A DNA stretch of 64,000 nt, from the NCBI RefSeq assembly GCF_021134715.1, contig NC_060019.1, forward strand, positions 9,872,001-9,936,000, read 5' to 3'. The notes under the pieces were generated by a model, which was not told where the DNA came from, did no database searches, and worked only from the letters and a program-made list of their open reading frames with translations. Each line of letters opens with the position of its first letter. The first letter of the stretch is position 1. Positions 1-13,400 of this stretch are shown here, one piece after another. The DNA comes from Daphnia pulex (lineage: Eukaryota; Arthropoda; Branchiopoda; Diplostraca; Daphniidae). The position numbers were made by a program, and so were the translations under genes.

Positions 1-3000
1 GATGGCAGATATCTCGTCAATACAAGAAAACAAAAACAGGAAAAACTGGGTTCGTTAGTGAAGCAGTTGGCAGGGCGAATAACACTAACAGGGCCCCGTT
101 CGTGAGTTTGAAAAATGCTGGAATATATACGCACCATCACATTTTGTTTAAGTAGAAAAAAAAGGAGGGGAATGTGACATTTCAAGGGCCAGCAAGTGAA
201 AATTCTTGTCTTAAACGAAGTTATCTACGGTTGCGTGCACACACACTACAAGAAAAAGTGTACGTGGACAGCATTCGAATCATTATCTATCCTTTTCAGT
301 TTCCAGAAGAAGGGCGACGAGATGTCGTTAAATTTCAACCAAATCGCTCATTGTGCTGTGTATAATGTTACTCAGCAGATGTTTTTAAGATATATTAACT
401 GTAAAGAATGAGTCATCAAAAATGAAAGAGATGACAGTCACAAATTATGGCTCGACCAAACTCTTGAATTTTTCATGAAGCTCTGTTCAATAAACACCTG
501 CATCACTGCCTTTAAATCCCTATCAGTCTGGAAATGTTTCATCGTACCTTTGAAAAAATCAAGGTTGGGCAGCACATTTATTTCTGCAACACAGTCTTGC
601 TGCACCCACAAAGTGTGGCCCAATAATTATTGGCACGAAAATAGCTCTCCAACAGTTGCGAGAAACCCAGAAAGGAAAAAGCAACAATTTAGCACTAAAA
701 TAAGTGGACATTTTTATCTATTTGCCAAAAGATAGTTCAATTTATATTACCTCGTAAAGAACCAACTTGTACCAATACATGTGTGGTATTGGGTTCTGAA
801 AGTTATTGATGATGGAGAGAGTTGAAATAAACTATGAGAGCCATTATATTAGAACCGGTCTGACGACTACCCAGGGAATATTTTTCAATAGTTTATAAAA
901 TGCGGGTAATAGTTTCAACTTAAAAATGCCTGCTGAAAGTCGATTGTTCACGAAGCACATCGTCACGACACGTGGTCCACTTGGAAGAAAAGCACCGTGC
1001 TAATGACTGGTAAAGTGGTTGGCGATCAAAAAACCTGACCCCACAAAGCCCACACAGTTGCTGGCAACAATAATAACAGGACGGCGACCACATGTTTCTT
1101 TTTTCCTTGAATAGTTCTTGAGAGATCACTTTGTGCCCGCCCCCCGCTGCAAATTTTGACTGAATAAATGAATAATTAACTAACGCCAACGGTCTATATG
1201 CAAAGCAATTGAATTAATTATGAATTTTAAAAACACGACAATCATAATTTATTCGCTAATGGTTTCAAAATAGACAAAAAAATTGTATTTACATTTTTTG
1301 GTTGTCAGTTGCAGACTCCGCCCACCAGGAAAATTTGATTTGTTATCAAGTCACTTTTTTTGGCAACAATTTGACGTAATACCACTTGAACTTTAGGGCT
1401 GAAACATTGACGTATGATAATAAATCGATTTGAATACACAATTCCAGAAATGGTTGTTATACGCATACATAAAAACATCAGCCAATCGAAAATTCAAAAG
1501 CTTTGATTTCCTGACTGCTGTTTGGCCGGTTGCCACAATAAAAAAAAACGTTGTTATCACGTCCACTGTTTGACGATGAGTGGTAGCAGTCGAATTTTTC
1601 GATAAGGAAATGTCCCTTACGCATTTCCTACATGTCGTTCTCTTTTTTTTCCGGATGCATGAAAGGAATTCTTAAAATCACCAGCTCACCGAAAAGTTCT
1701 ACGAATGTTTCGATTCGACAGAACCTTTTCTAAAATGCCAATCATTTCTTTTGCTGGCGTTTTCAGGTGGAGACTGCTGGCTATTAAGTTATACATACCG
1801 GCCCATTTAGTCCAAACAAAGGAATAAGAATAAACAGCTAGACTGATGATGTCAAGGCATCAGGAAGTCAACCGTTTCTATTATTTTTCTCCCAGTATAC
1901 GGGAATATCTTTTTCTATCGTGAAAACAGGGAAATAAAAGGGGAGAGAGAAAAAGAAGATTCCCAGGATTTTTCTCTGCTTTCCAACCATGTGATAATAA
2001 TGGGGGGAAAATGTCTAAAAAAAGTTAACTGATGAAGGGAAAACGACGAAGAATACCTTCCTGTTCGGGTGATGAAAAGAATTTCCATCAGGCGGACATG
2101 GACGGCCTTTTGACGCTCAGCTGTTACCGTCGTCATCTCCCCGAAATAGAAAATAAAAACGCACACAAAGTGTACAGTGCATTCTTTTTAATGGGACAAT
2201 AACGTAGGAAAGAGAAAAATGGCTTCCTCTTATATGGATTGTGCAATATATCACTGTACAGCAGAGAAGAATCTGCCTCCGTTAGATTTGTGGTACTACA
2301 CACAATGCGCAGTTTATCTTTCTATACATCGAAAACCTTTTAAAAGATAACGTCATTTCCTATATAGACGTAACATACTACTTCTCTTGCAACACATGTA
2401 TACAATAGGTACAACAATTGCTTCGCTCGTCTCGTCGTCATATTATTGGCAGTCGAGTGGAAAACAAAACGACTTGCTTCCACCAGCGCTGTCGTAATAA
2501 TTACCTATTTTCTTCGTCGACTTTTGTACAAGAAAATCCATTTAGTATTTTTTCGTTTCTTGTTTGGGTGTACACCTGACGTCAACCGCTTCGCATCACT
2601 AGGACTTGTGTGTATGTGTAAGTTTTTTTCTTTTCTTTATTTTGTTTGTCTGCCGATCCGGATTCCGGTTAGGGGCTTCCGGCCATGAAGGTGCGTCCGC
2701 GTGACGCTAAACTGAGCAGAAACTTATATAGAGATCCCCCCCCCCCCTCTCTCTCTTTAAACAAAAAGAGAAGAAAAAAAAATATTCGTTGGTTTGTTTT
2801 AATGATTTTATCGTCCAGAAAACAAAAGAACGCGCAGTGTGTTTCCAGGCAGCAGCAGCCGCTCCCCTGGAAACTTGTCTGTGCGTGACGTCACGGGTCA
2901 CGAGGCCAGAAATGATGCTCTTCATTGTTACGTATCCCCCCCACCCTATGTCTCTCGTTTTCCCCCCTTAACTTTCGTCACCCATCAACGGATCTAAATG

Positions 3001-4212
3001 AAAATGACTATCGAATCAACAAAACGTAACGTATATATATAACCCCCCCTCTAGGGGCGTTATTGTCGGTAGATAAACAGGTTGACTGAGTTCCGGCCTC
3101 AAAGAATACTTTTTTTTTTCCAAAAGAGTGGCATTATAATGACATCAGCACGAGAAAACTACTGTGTCTGATATGATTGTACAGCCATTTACTCTCAATT
3201 CACGCTTGAATGAAGAGCGTCACACAAATGTAGAGCACTGACACGTCAAGCACAGCGGTCCGGATATGGATTAAGCGTGACCCATATAAATAAAATAAAA
3301 AAACCAAGGGGGAGGAAAACAAAACAAAAATCTGAAAAAAGCTCGGGTAGAATTTGAATACCTCAAGGCATGGCGACGCTGGGGCGTCGAAAACACGCAT
3401 AATTCTTAGATATATACGGGACCGCAGCACAAACATGATGCATCACCTCGAAATCTACTTCCTACCCTAGTGAAAAGAATTCTACAATATGTGTTATATT
3501 CAAAGACCTCCCTGAAAGAAAAAAAAAACAACTCAAATCTGATTCGACCGCACAATAATATAGTTAATGACTTTTCATAGCGGGAATTTTGAACTTGACG
3601 GAATGGTTATACGACTCAATTTGCGGGCGGTCGCATTCTTTGCTTAACCGAAAGAAGAAAGCTCCGCCCCCTGCTCAAGTGTCAAAGAAATTTTCACACA
3701 AATAATTATTTGTCTCGACCTTTTCTCATCGTGTGCATCAGAGAGAAAAGCAACAGGCGACATAACGGGCAGCGTTTGTGACAGCTATCCGTGCTGCGCA
3801 CACCACGGTAAGTCTAATTGACCCGCAACTATAAGAAACAAGAGAAAAATACAGAAAACAAGGAACCGAAGAAAGGAGGAATTCCAACGAAAAATTCCTT
3901 TGGGTCCATAGTACCGTACTACCCCAACCCTCGATGGGGATATACACACAAATATCGTCGGTTGGTGTGTTCCGGCTGGCTTCATTGGCCGGCACAATAA
4001 TAACCAGCGGGTCTAGTAACAATGGCCAGCAGCGCTAACCATTTGTAAAAACGTCGGGAGAAAAGGAGAAGAAATAGTCGGACCATCCTATACTGTTAAA
4101 ATGTCTATAGCTGCTGCTCCTGCTACATCCGCACTATTGCTTAAGACCAATAATACGAAACAACGGGGTTTATCTGATAAGAAAGAGCGAGACGTTGATG
4201 TAGTGCATTATA
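1..4212. other. non-coding stretch, probably first intron of the minus-strand gene
   Basis: No convincing coding exon was found on either strand. The open frames here are short, lack family resemblance and are rich in low-complexity T and A runs. Because the exon at 4219-4516 ends in a splice donor on the minus strand, this stretch is most simply the intron that follows it, with the next exon left of the window (inference). A perfect TGACGTCA (CRE-type palindrome) lies at about 2886-2893, next to a GC-rich patch, and could be a regulatory site. Confidence 0.4.
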
Positions 4213-4218
4213 ACTTAC

Positions 4219-4516
4219 CGACAAAATTGCGGAACAGTTCGGCGGCTGACGGGTAGTTCCTGCGGGTGCCTCGGCCGTCGACCGGATCGTGATGAACGAA
4301 TAAGTCTTCGGCGTCTTCGTTCTCCTCTCCCGGGTGAAGCCTGTTTGTCCAGTCGGCATAATTGGTCTGCTGGTGCGATTCGAAATTCCAACTACGGAAT
4401 TGGCTTTCTTCTAAACCGAAATCTGGATGACTGCCGCCGCCGCCGCCATCCGTCAACGGTGGAGATGACCGGTCAAACGACCATTTGACCCCATCCATCA
4501 GCACTGAATTCCACAT
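4219..4516 (-). CDS. first coding exon of an unrecognised protein (partial)
   Basis: Coding-like exon on the minus strand. The ATG at 4516 begins MWNSVLMDGVKWSFDRS and runs for 99 codons plus one base to a consensus donor (GTCG|GTAAGT, intron starting at 4218), so the intron is phase 1. The open frame extends five codons further upstream only through a GTG, so the ATG at 4516 is the preferred start. The peptide is acidic and hydrophilic, with a glycine run near residues 20-25 and tryptophan- and glutamine-containing segments. There is no signal peptide, membrane span or known domain, which would suit the disordered N-terminus of a nuclear or cytoplasmic regulator (inference). The rest of the gene must lie left of position 1, because no continuing minus-strand exon was found in 1-4200. 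Family not recognised. Confidence 0.5.
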
Positions 4517-4937
4517 CGTATTAACCCCCACAGCAGTTTCTTTTTTTTTTCAAATATATAAACTTTTATGACAGTTGTTTGTTTAAAAAAACAAAAATTT
4601 TCGTTTCGGTCGTGATGAACAAATTCCTTTCACTAAACATCACCAAAAAGGACCTTCACTTTAATGTTAGACTCACTTGATTCTTCCTTCTTTTACGACA
4701 GTCTTGTATCGTTCGCACCATTGTTATTTCTACCCTCCACACCTGACATCCGGTCCGGGCTATACACTTTTTTTGCGTCCGTCTAGGTGGTCGGCTGGAT
4801 CACTACTGAAGAAATTTCCCAGTTAGATTCTTATTGTTGTTTAAAAAAAAGGAGCTGCTGCTGGAGGCTCAGGAGTTATAATTTCACCCCCATCAACCAG
4901 CAAACATCCGGTCGATTCATAACCCGCTTACACACCG

Positions 4938-4956
4938 ACACACACACACACACACA
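4938..4956. repeat. CA dinucleotide microsatellite
   Basis: Uninterrupted CA run of about nine units, upstream (on the minus strand) of the exon at 4219-4516. Confidence 0.9.
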
Positions 4957-7900
4957 GTCTGCAATGCACAAAAGAAAAGAATCGATAGTGAAAATAAGAA
5001 ATGGAGAAGACCCTTTTAGAGTGCGTCGTCCTTTTCTATTTTATTCGCCGTTGAACTTTCGGGTGATGATGACACTCTACTCCTTAACCCGGTGTTAATG
5101 TCAATCAGTGCGGACGGCGACACGGACGCACACACAAATAGTCTCTAGTTTTCCGCACGAGTATATGCACACTGTCGAGTCACGTTTTGTGTCTGTGTCT
5201 CTCGTTTGAAAAACGTTGAAAAGGTGAGAAAGAAGAGAGACAAGTCAAGAAACTCCCGCACGCCGTCTTTCTAGACGATCGAATGACAAACAGGCGGCCG
5301 GAATGCGTAGCAGAATAATAACGACGTCGTCATCGCTCGGTTCTCTTCTCTCTCGGGAGAGTCTACACGCTTTAGCTATGTGTGTGTGCAGTCGACACAC
5401 TCACGCACGGACGAAACGCAAGGCGGGACTGCTGCTGCTGGCTCCACGGTTGAAATACCGTCGCGATGGGAATAAGCCAAAAAATTCGAGACTGAAAAAC
5501 TCGTATTTCTACTATGCATGTATACGCTGGTGCCAGTGGTGCCCAGGTACGTTTTTCTATGCGTGTACACACCACCACCACCACCTTGACTGCTGCTGCG
5601 TTTGGTTCATAAGCACTATTGGAAAGAGGGCACCACCATCTTTTTTTTTTCTTACCTCCCCTATTGCGCCAGGTGCGAAGCACAGGTATGCATAGCAGAG
5701 AGGAGGGGGGGGGGAGTTCATCCACCTGCTCCTCCTTTTTTCCTCCCCCCGCCCTGCAGCGCAGTAAATAGTAAAGTTCTTTTTTTTTCTCTCTTTTCTA
5801 CTCTTATTCATCCCTTTTTTCTCTCTCTCTCTTATCTTTTCTCTCACTTGTTTTTCTTGGATACATTTCCTGAGCGTTGGCTCCCGCGGCTACTCCCTCC
5901 GGCTATATTCAAGAGCAATTCTTCTTATAATACTACCAAAATATTTTTCTGTTGCTTTTCATTCACCATATAACCACCCCCCGAACGCACGAAGAATTTC
6001 GACTCTTTTATTATTATCTTCATGACCGATGGATGTTAACTCGGTCAAAGAGAGAAGAGAATCTTTCGGCTTTCTTAACAAGAAGAAAAGATTTTGGAAA
6101 TCATATTCTCTGTTAGTTAGACAAGCTCCCGCTACGCCGATCACCATCCAGGCGGACGTCTATCACAATGGGGGTCGCCGGAGCTCCGGATGGATTGGAA
6201 AACAATCAAAGTATCACGGTGAATCTGGAGATGTATTATCCAACGAGCCGAGAATAATTTGAATACGAATGCTATGCCGCCTCGCTATAACATTATAACT
6301 AAAAAATTGAAATAATATAGTACATAACTTCTTTGAAAACATGACGGCATATCGTGAAACTAACGGTGTACCGGTTCTTCCATCTATCAAGAACAACCAG
6401 CAACCGTGAAAAGAGTTTTGCCTCTGATTTCAACTTCGACATGCCAGCGACAGGAAAAACGCATTCAAATATCAAAACTATATTCGGTAAAAATGCAAAG
6501 TGACTGTGTATAGTGGAGTGGCTGCGTCAAAGATTTATTTACGAAGCCGCCGATTTCACGGTTGTTTTTTTCGTCTATATTATGCGTGCAGCGCGTACAA
6601 CCGGACGCGGCGCTCTCTCTCTACTAGAAATCACCGTTGAGGTTTTTTCTTTTCTTTTTCGGATTATTATTATTTTCAACCGGTGCTTGTGTTGGTTGTT
6701 CCGTTTCGACGCCGGTCGTGAGTTCCATCATCCGAGCGCTTGTTTATCTTTTTTCAATTTTCTGGTTAAAAAAAAAAAAACCGCTCGCGTGATATTCTTA
6801 TTTTTTTTTTTACCTTTTCAATTGTGGCGGAACCAATCATCATCACGAGAGGAGAAACAAGACGGCAGCAGCCGATAGGTCACGACCGATAGAAAATTTC
6901 ATAATACATTTTTTCTCGTCCATATGCCGAAAAGAGTGGCGCGTGATTCACGGTGGGGGGCGTGAGTCACGCCTTTGAAAGGTCGCGAAAAAAAAAATAC
7001 CAAACAAGAACAAGTATATAAAAAGAATCATCCGAAAAACACTATTTTTATGTGTATGTTTGCACGCAGTTGCAGAGCGCTGTTTCAAATGTTATTGCAA
7101 CAAGGAACTACCGCAGCAGCTTCGGGAATGAAAATAGTTTATAATCTGGGGTTGTTGGATGGCTGCAGGGAATTATAACAATGTAGACTCGTTTTTTCAC
7201 GAGCGATGGGGAGCAGTTCTTCTTTGAAATGATGATGATCGTTCATCAGCTGATTGTTATTTATCCAGCACAAAAGGTTGGCTGGTTGCACGGCTGTCAT
7301 TTTGACACGCTCACCTCATCAACCATATTTTCCCGCCTCATTCTTTTGTTCGACTATCACAATATTGTCCGTGTTTTTTCTTTGTCGAAGAATTGTTACA
7401 TGACAAGGATGGCGATGTCATCATGTGGAATCGTAGAAAAGCAAACAGTGGTCGGTTCCCATGAAGAAAATGTCATCGACTCCCATCTCCGATTTCAGAG
7501 CCCCCCCTTACATTTCGATTCCGGCCTCTTCCGCTGCTCTTTGCTACTCCTATTTTTCTTGCGGTCAGATGGATCGTCTTACTGGAAACCTACCCAAGTC
7601 AAAAGCTTATTGTATATAAGAAGCACCGTGAGAATAGAATGCCGTGTCGGAATCCAACAATCCAGCCGAGAGGGCGGAGGGTGTAGCAGTACATCATGGG
7701 ATGATCCAATTAGATGGAATGCATGTTTTCTCCCGATACACCCTGAAAAAGATTCCAATGCGTTTGCCCTATTGAAAAAGAAACCCAAATAAGGAAAACT
7801 TTTCGAATATCCTCTTTTCTCATTCTCCCTTTTTTCTTTCCTCCAATGGCATCCGCATCACGACGACACGACGGGAAAAAATATCACATGCCGTCACGCT

Positions 7901-10035
7901 ATAGACAGCGTCCGATATACAACTGAGTATGTGTTACACGTAATACTAACACGAACTCATCTTAATTCAATCAGCGGCTGACCGAACGTCGATCCGATGA
8001 TGACGCGCGGGGTTTTTCAGCCTTGATTTCTTCGGGCTTCTTTGAAACAAAAACAACAAAAAAAAGCCTTTGATTCTTATGAAAATTGGTAGTGCATAGC
8101 ATTTTTTTCCCCCCTGAGGATGTGTCGAAATTATGTTCCGTGCTTCATCGTCGCCGATGCGTGAAACGCCACTAAACCACTCACGGAGTCCGCCCGTGTT
8201 TTTTTTTTTTTACCTTTCTAGATGGTAATATTTTCTGACGACGTCGCCGGTTCGCTTTTCCCAGCTGTGAAAGATGTGTCCTTGTCGCGGATAAAAACCC
8301 AGTATGTGGGTTCCTTACACGTAACGTTATACCCGCAGGAATTGTGGCAACCGCGCGTCGACTTGAAAACGATTCATTTAACTTAGGGATCCTTATATTA
8401 CCTGTACGCGAGCGGATACGTCACGCCCGAGTGTACGAAATAGGAGGATGGCAGTCGCTCTGAGAGACATCTGTTTAAAAAATTTAATTTAATTCCAGTT
8501 AGAGAATCAAATTGTCCACACACACAAACACAAAAAAAAATGAATTAATACCATTGAATTCGGGAGAATCTTTTTCGGTCCTTGTATGTAGTACACATTT
8601 CTCTCATTGAACTGAATTTTTGCTTCAATAACTGAGTCAGCGCAGCAAAGTGACTCGGCAGTGTTTTTTCTTTCTATTTTCCAAAAAAATTACTGCTTCT
8701 ACATCGTCGATTTAATTTAAAGAGACGTAATAAATAAAAAAAATACCTTTGAAATCGGCTGGACGTCTTGCCGATGATGCCTCCCCTACTGGGTCGTGAC
8801 CCAAATCTTCTCCTCCACGAGCCACAAGAAATATTATATATCGACGGGATAACGAGATCACACCGCACAAGTATTTTGAACTTGGGAATGTTATAGACAT
8901 CGAGACACATTCCAGATCGTACAGAACACACACACTTGTTATTTGTGTTGTATAGCGTCTCTGCAGGCATCGTAATGAGAAGAAAGCTGGTTGCTTCAGG
9001 TGTGCAAAGAGACGTTGGGCTGTTGCTGTGTGGCGTCCTCAATCTTCCTCTTACCAAGAATCTCCGCGCAGCTAAATAAGGCCATTTCATTCTTTTCGGG
9101 TGTTTGACTTGAATTGTGCACGATGTGTATACTCACTCCCATTCTGTAAATTCGGTGGAGAGTAATTGACATGATTAAATTGAAGGAAAACTTGACATTT
9201 AGGTCAAAGCATTTTTTTGCGATGTGTATTTCAGACTTTCCCAACATTTAGATGTATAGACTCCCGTCAAAAAATGCCGGAGACCCCATCTTTCTTTTTT
9301 TTGATAGACACGTCAACGCCACGATATTTATCTTTTCTTTCTACATTTCAGAGGAAAACACAGTAAACACTTCTTTCTTTCTCTCTTTTTTGTGTGCCGT
9401 GTTCTTTCAAGAGGGACGATTACAACACGTTATGCAAATCACGGCCAAAAAATGGTGAGGATGTATAAAAAAGATATAGAGAAATCTCCAGCACGCAGTG
9501 TGAGTCGCGAAATTAAAATTAGTTAATTAAATTTGGGAATTAAACGAATAGATTCTGTGTTACACATGTGAGGAATAATAATTCAAAAAATACGCGATGA
9601 TTAAACAACATCAACACAGCCAATTTTTTTGTCGTTTGGAATGTATGTCGAAGCAAAGGGAGGATATAAAAAGAGAATTGGTTCAATTCTCCCTCTATAT
9701 ACGTTGGCAATAACAAAACTTAATGAGAACATTAGTACAAGTCACACATTTTATTACAACGTCACACGACGGCGGTACAGTCGCCGCTGCCGTGTCCGAT
9801 ATATATTGCAACCAAAAGTCCCGCAACTGCATCAACTTGTTTCCCGTTTCCCAGTTAGAGTTGGCAATTAGAAAACCACCTCGTTATTATGTACCGAAGC
9901 GAATAAAAAAAAAGAAAGACGCAAATAAAAATGACGACCGATTATTAGTCTACACGAGAATGACGTGACAACTCCCATAGCTGGAGTTACGCTACGAAGA
10001 TTATCTGTGTCGTTCCGTTCAGTTCGTGATTTTTT

Positions 10036-10041
10036 TTTATT
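10036..10041 (-). terminator. possible polyadenylation signal of the ZP-N gene
   Basis: AATAAA on the minus strand (TTTATT on plus), about 440 bp past the stop codon of the ZP-N gene. It is the first clear hexamer after the stop apart from one touching the stop codon, but the region is T-rich, so chance occurrence is possible. Confidence 0.3.
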
Positions 10042-10482
10042 ATTATTTTCAAAGAAAAATTTGATTCTTTTTTAGCTTTTCTTCTAGCGGAGAATGAAGC
10101 TGACTGCTAGAGAGCAATTGTCTTTTTAAATCGTTTTTTCCCCCCAGAGATTAAGGCCTGAGAAGCTAAATAAGTAATGAAACAAAAAGAAGAAGAATAT
10201 AAAAATCAAAAACTGCATTCCAGGGCTCGGCAACTTTATCATTTTTTTTAGCGGCAGGACCTTAATTTTGTATGGTTACTATTGTGGCACATATTTCTTT
10301 TTAGATTAGGTCATGCATCGTAAAAAAAAGAGAGAAGAAGAGGACAACTGTACAAACTTCCGGCCGGAATCGTTACAGTTTTGGTGTAAATGAAGAAAAA
10401 AGCCAACTTGCCTATAAAACCCTAAAAACCATATCCGTAAAAAATTTCTAAAAATAATAATAGGGAATTATTGTTTGTTTTT

Positions 10483-13400
10483 TTATTCCCTAGGACCGGA
10501 TTCCGATTCGCTGGAAGAAATTCGTTCGTACGGGACACGGCGAGCAAAATCACGCGATGAATCGCTGTTGCTGCTGGCGGTACTCGATCTGTCTCTTCCG
10601 GCTTGACGTTGTGGCACATCTTCCATCACTTCAGTCGACGAACGTTCCAGCATCGGCCTTCTTCCAGCTCGGCTGTTCTTCCGCGATGACGAAGCCGTGG
10701 AAAAGTTTTCGCTGGCGTTTGAAACGCGATCGTAAGGCAATCGCTGCGGCCAATTCTCGGTAAATTCGGAAGTGCTCCGAGCTAACGACGGGCGACTTCC
10801 GTCGTCGTTGTCGGAGTAGCCGTCCCATTCACGAGGTGGCCGGCGATCCAAATGTTCCACCATTTCGCTGTGCATGGATCGATCCGCCGTGCTGCGCGGA
10901 TAAGCGCTGGAGCGGTGCGTATTTGCGCTAGCTTCGCTCCAGATGTCAGGATCACCTCGCTGATGGTACCGGAATTCGTGATGGGCCGTATGGGATGTCG
11001 TCATACGTTGATGGAATTCGGTCTCGTGTACAGGAGCCAATGAACTGCTGCGGCTGCTGCGCGGATCTCGGCGGTGAGGCCGGATGGGCTCCGAGTTGAC
11101 GGTCGTCTCGGAGCGAGTGTCGCTGGAATCATCTCTAATGGGATTGGGCGGAGCGGACAAAACGCGGATGATGACATCCCATTTCTTGGGTTCGAAAACA
11201 CGCTGGAAGCGAGTGTCGCGACGGATGCGTTCGAAATCTTCATGAACGACGGCTTCAGTCAACATGGTGCGCAGTGTCGATTCGGTAGTGATAATTTGCT
11301 GCCATTTCTGACGGTCTTCAATGGTCAAAACTGAAGTTGCATCGTCGTCGTCGGTCGTGTATTCCGGAAGAGGAGGATTCAAGACGCGGACCAAAACGTC
11401 CCAGTTGGGAGGCGGTGGCTCGCTGATGGATCGGGCGTATTCAGATGGATCCCAGTCGGTACTCTCACTCGGTACTCGAGGAGAATGGATGGGCGGATAC
11501 TGACGGATCTTGACATCCCAATCCGGTGGAGGCTCAGACGGCGGATTTGGATCAACTTGGCTCATTCCGTCCCAGTTGGTAGACTGGCTGGGACTACGGG
11601 GCTCGTAAACAGGAGGATATTGGCGAATAGTAACGTCCCAATCCGGTGGTGGTTGCGGCTCGGTCATGTGACTCATAGTATCCCAAACGGTCGATTCGCT
11701 AGGAGAACGCGGCTGGTAAACGGGCGGATATTGGCGGATGGTCACATCAAAATCTGGTGGTGGTTGAGGCTCAGTCACGTGACTCATTCCATCCCAATTG
11801 GTAGACTCGCTCGGAGTGCGTGGCTCGTACACTGGAGGATACTGACGGATCTTGACATCGAAATCAGGAGCCGGTTGATGCGGCTCAGTCACGTGACTCA
11901 TGGCGTCCCAGACGGTCGATTCACTTGGAGTGCGAGGCTCGTAAACTGGAGGATACTGGCGGATGGTAACGTCGAATTCCGGCGGAGGTTGAGGCTCAGT
12001 CATGTGACTCATTCCATCCCAGTTGGTCGATTCGCTAGGAGTACGAGGCTCATAAACCGGAGGATACTGACGGATCTTGATGTCCCAATCCGGCATGGTC
12101 GACACGGTGGTGTCGCTAGGCGATCGTGGTGGTGGTTGAGCGGGCGGATGAGAGCGGATGGCCACATCCCAATTGGGCGGAAGAGGTGCCGGTTTTTTGC
12201 GATGAAGGTATTCCGTCTTCTGGCGGCGGATGCGCTCCTCCTCATCGATGATGCGAGTCTCGGTGATGGTCTGCAAATAAAGGTCGTCAACTTCTTGCGT
12301 GCTGAGTTTGGGAGGCGGAACCGGACGCTCTGGAGTTGGGATGATCATCGTTTCCGTCTCTTCATCCTCCTTCATGTGCCGGAACGTATTTGTATGCAAT
12401 TGGATATCTTCGTTGATCACGAGCGTCCGTTCCGTTTCGTGACGCTCAGGTATTTCCGTCGTGACACGGAAAGTTGCATCCGGTTGAGGTCTGACGTAAG
12501 GGCGGCTGGATTTCAACACCATCTCACCGACAGAGCGCGGTTGACTTTCTAGGGATCGTGCCGGACTGATGGAACGAGGTTTGCGTTGTACCTGGGCGTA
12601 ACCAGGTGGAGGGGCATCGCACGTATCCGCTGGACTATTGAGGGGCGGAGCTTCAATCATACTAGCCGTGACCGTCTGAGTTTCCGATTGGCGCCATTCT
12701 TCACGTTCCAAAATCGTCGTCAATGCTCTTTCTTGGGCTGTGAGGATATTTGCGACGCTCGGAGCTCGGCTGTCATCGGAGGTCACGGACGACGGCGCTG
12801 GACTGCGCTCGCGACGTTCTTTGACGCGGAATGCCACATCGAAGGAAGGATCGACACGTGGAATAGTGGTTGGCAGATTGAACGTGTCAATATCGAATTG
12901 ATTGTGAGTGTCGGAATAGACGCTGGACAATTCCGGATCGTAGACTTGTCCGAGAGCTGGAGGAGCTTCTTCACGTTGAATAATAGTTGAACTGACGGTA
13001 CTGTCTCTTCGGTAGCAGCCTCCGCCTTCTTCCATCTCGCTGCCACTGCGCGATTCCGACGGGTAGTCGCTGGGCAGCGTATCGCTGGATTCGACGATCG
13101 GTTGCTGATCGGATCCTGAGCTGGAAGCGTGAGCTCGAGGAATTTTGAGTCCTGCGAACGGCGGGAAAATGGTCTGATCCGTAATTCCGGTAATTTCTGA
13201 GCCCAATCCGGAAGACGGAATGAGTCTGCGACGGCGGATGAGTCTGATGTTGCGTTGCTTCAAGCAAAAATATGAGCAGGCAACGCCAAAGAGCATCATG
13301 GCCAGGAAGAGTAGAGCGCAGATGATCATCAAAATTTGCGGTTCGGCCAAACGGTTGGGGACAGGATCTCCGACCGGTGTATTGGCCACCGAAATGGGCA

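Larger units (their letters stand above)
4530..10470. other. intergenic region between two minus-strand genes
   Basis: About 6 kb without a supported gene. It contains a CA microsatellite near 4938-4956, CAC/CCA-rich and C-rich low-complexity DNA around 5570-5760, and many T-rich runs. The stretch just right of 4516 should hold the 5' UTR and promoter of the minus-strand exon, but no TATA/initiator pair stood out. The longest open frame (plus strand, 7229-7792) has no recognisable family, no splice context and mixed composition, and is treated as chance. Confidence 0.5.

Noticed and set aside
7229..7792. 187-codon open frame on the plus strand
   Set aside because: No family resemblance, no splice context, mixed hydrophobic and basic low-complexity composition, and no promoter. 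Likely chance in an intergenic region.
8674..9090. 138-codon open frame on the minus strand
   Set aside because: Starts with a real ATG, but shows no domain, no conserved motif and no partner exons.
11485..12552. 355-codon open frame on the plus strand
   Set aside because: It is the exact antisense of the repeat array in the ZP-N protein. The regular codon pattern of the repeats keeps the opposite strand open. The minus-strand reading has splice phase, a signal peptide and domain support.
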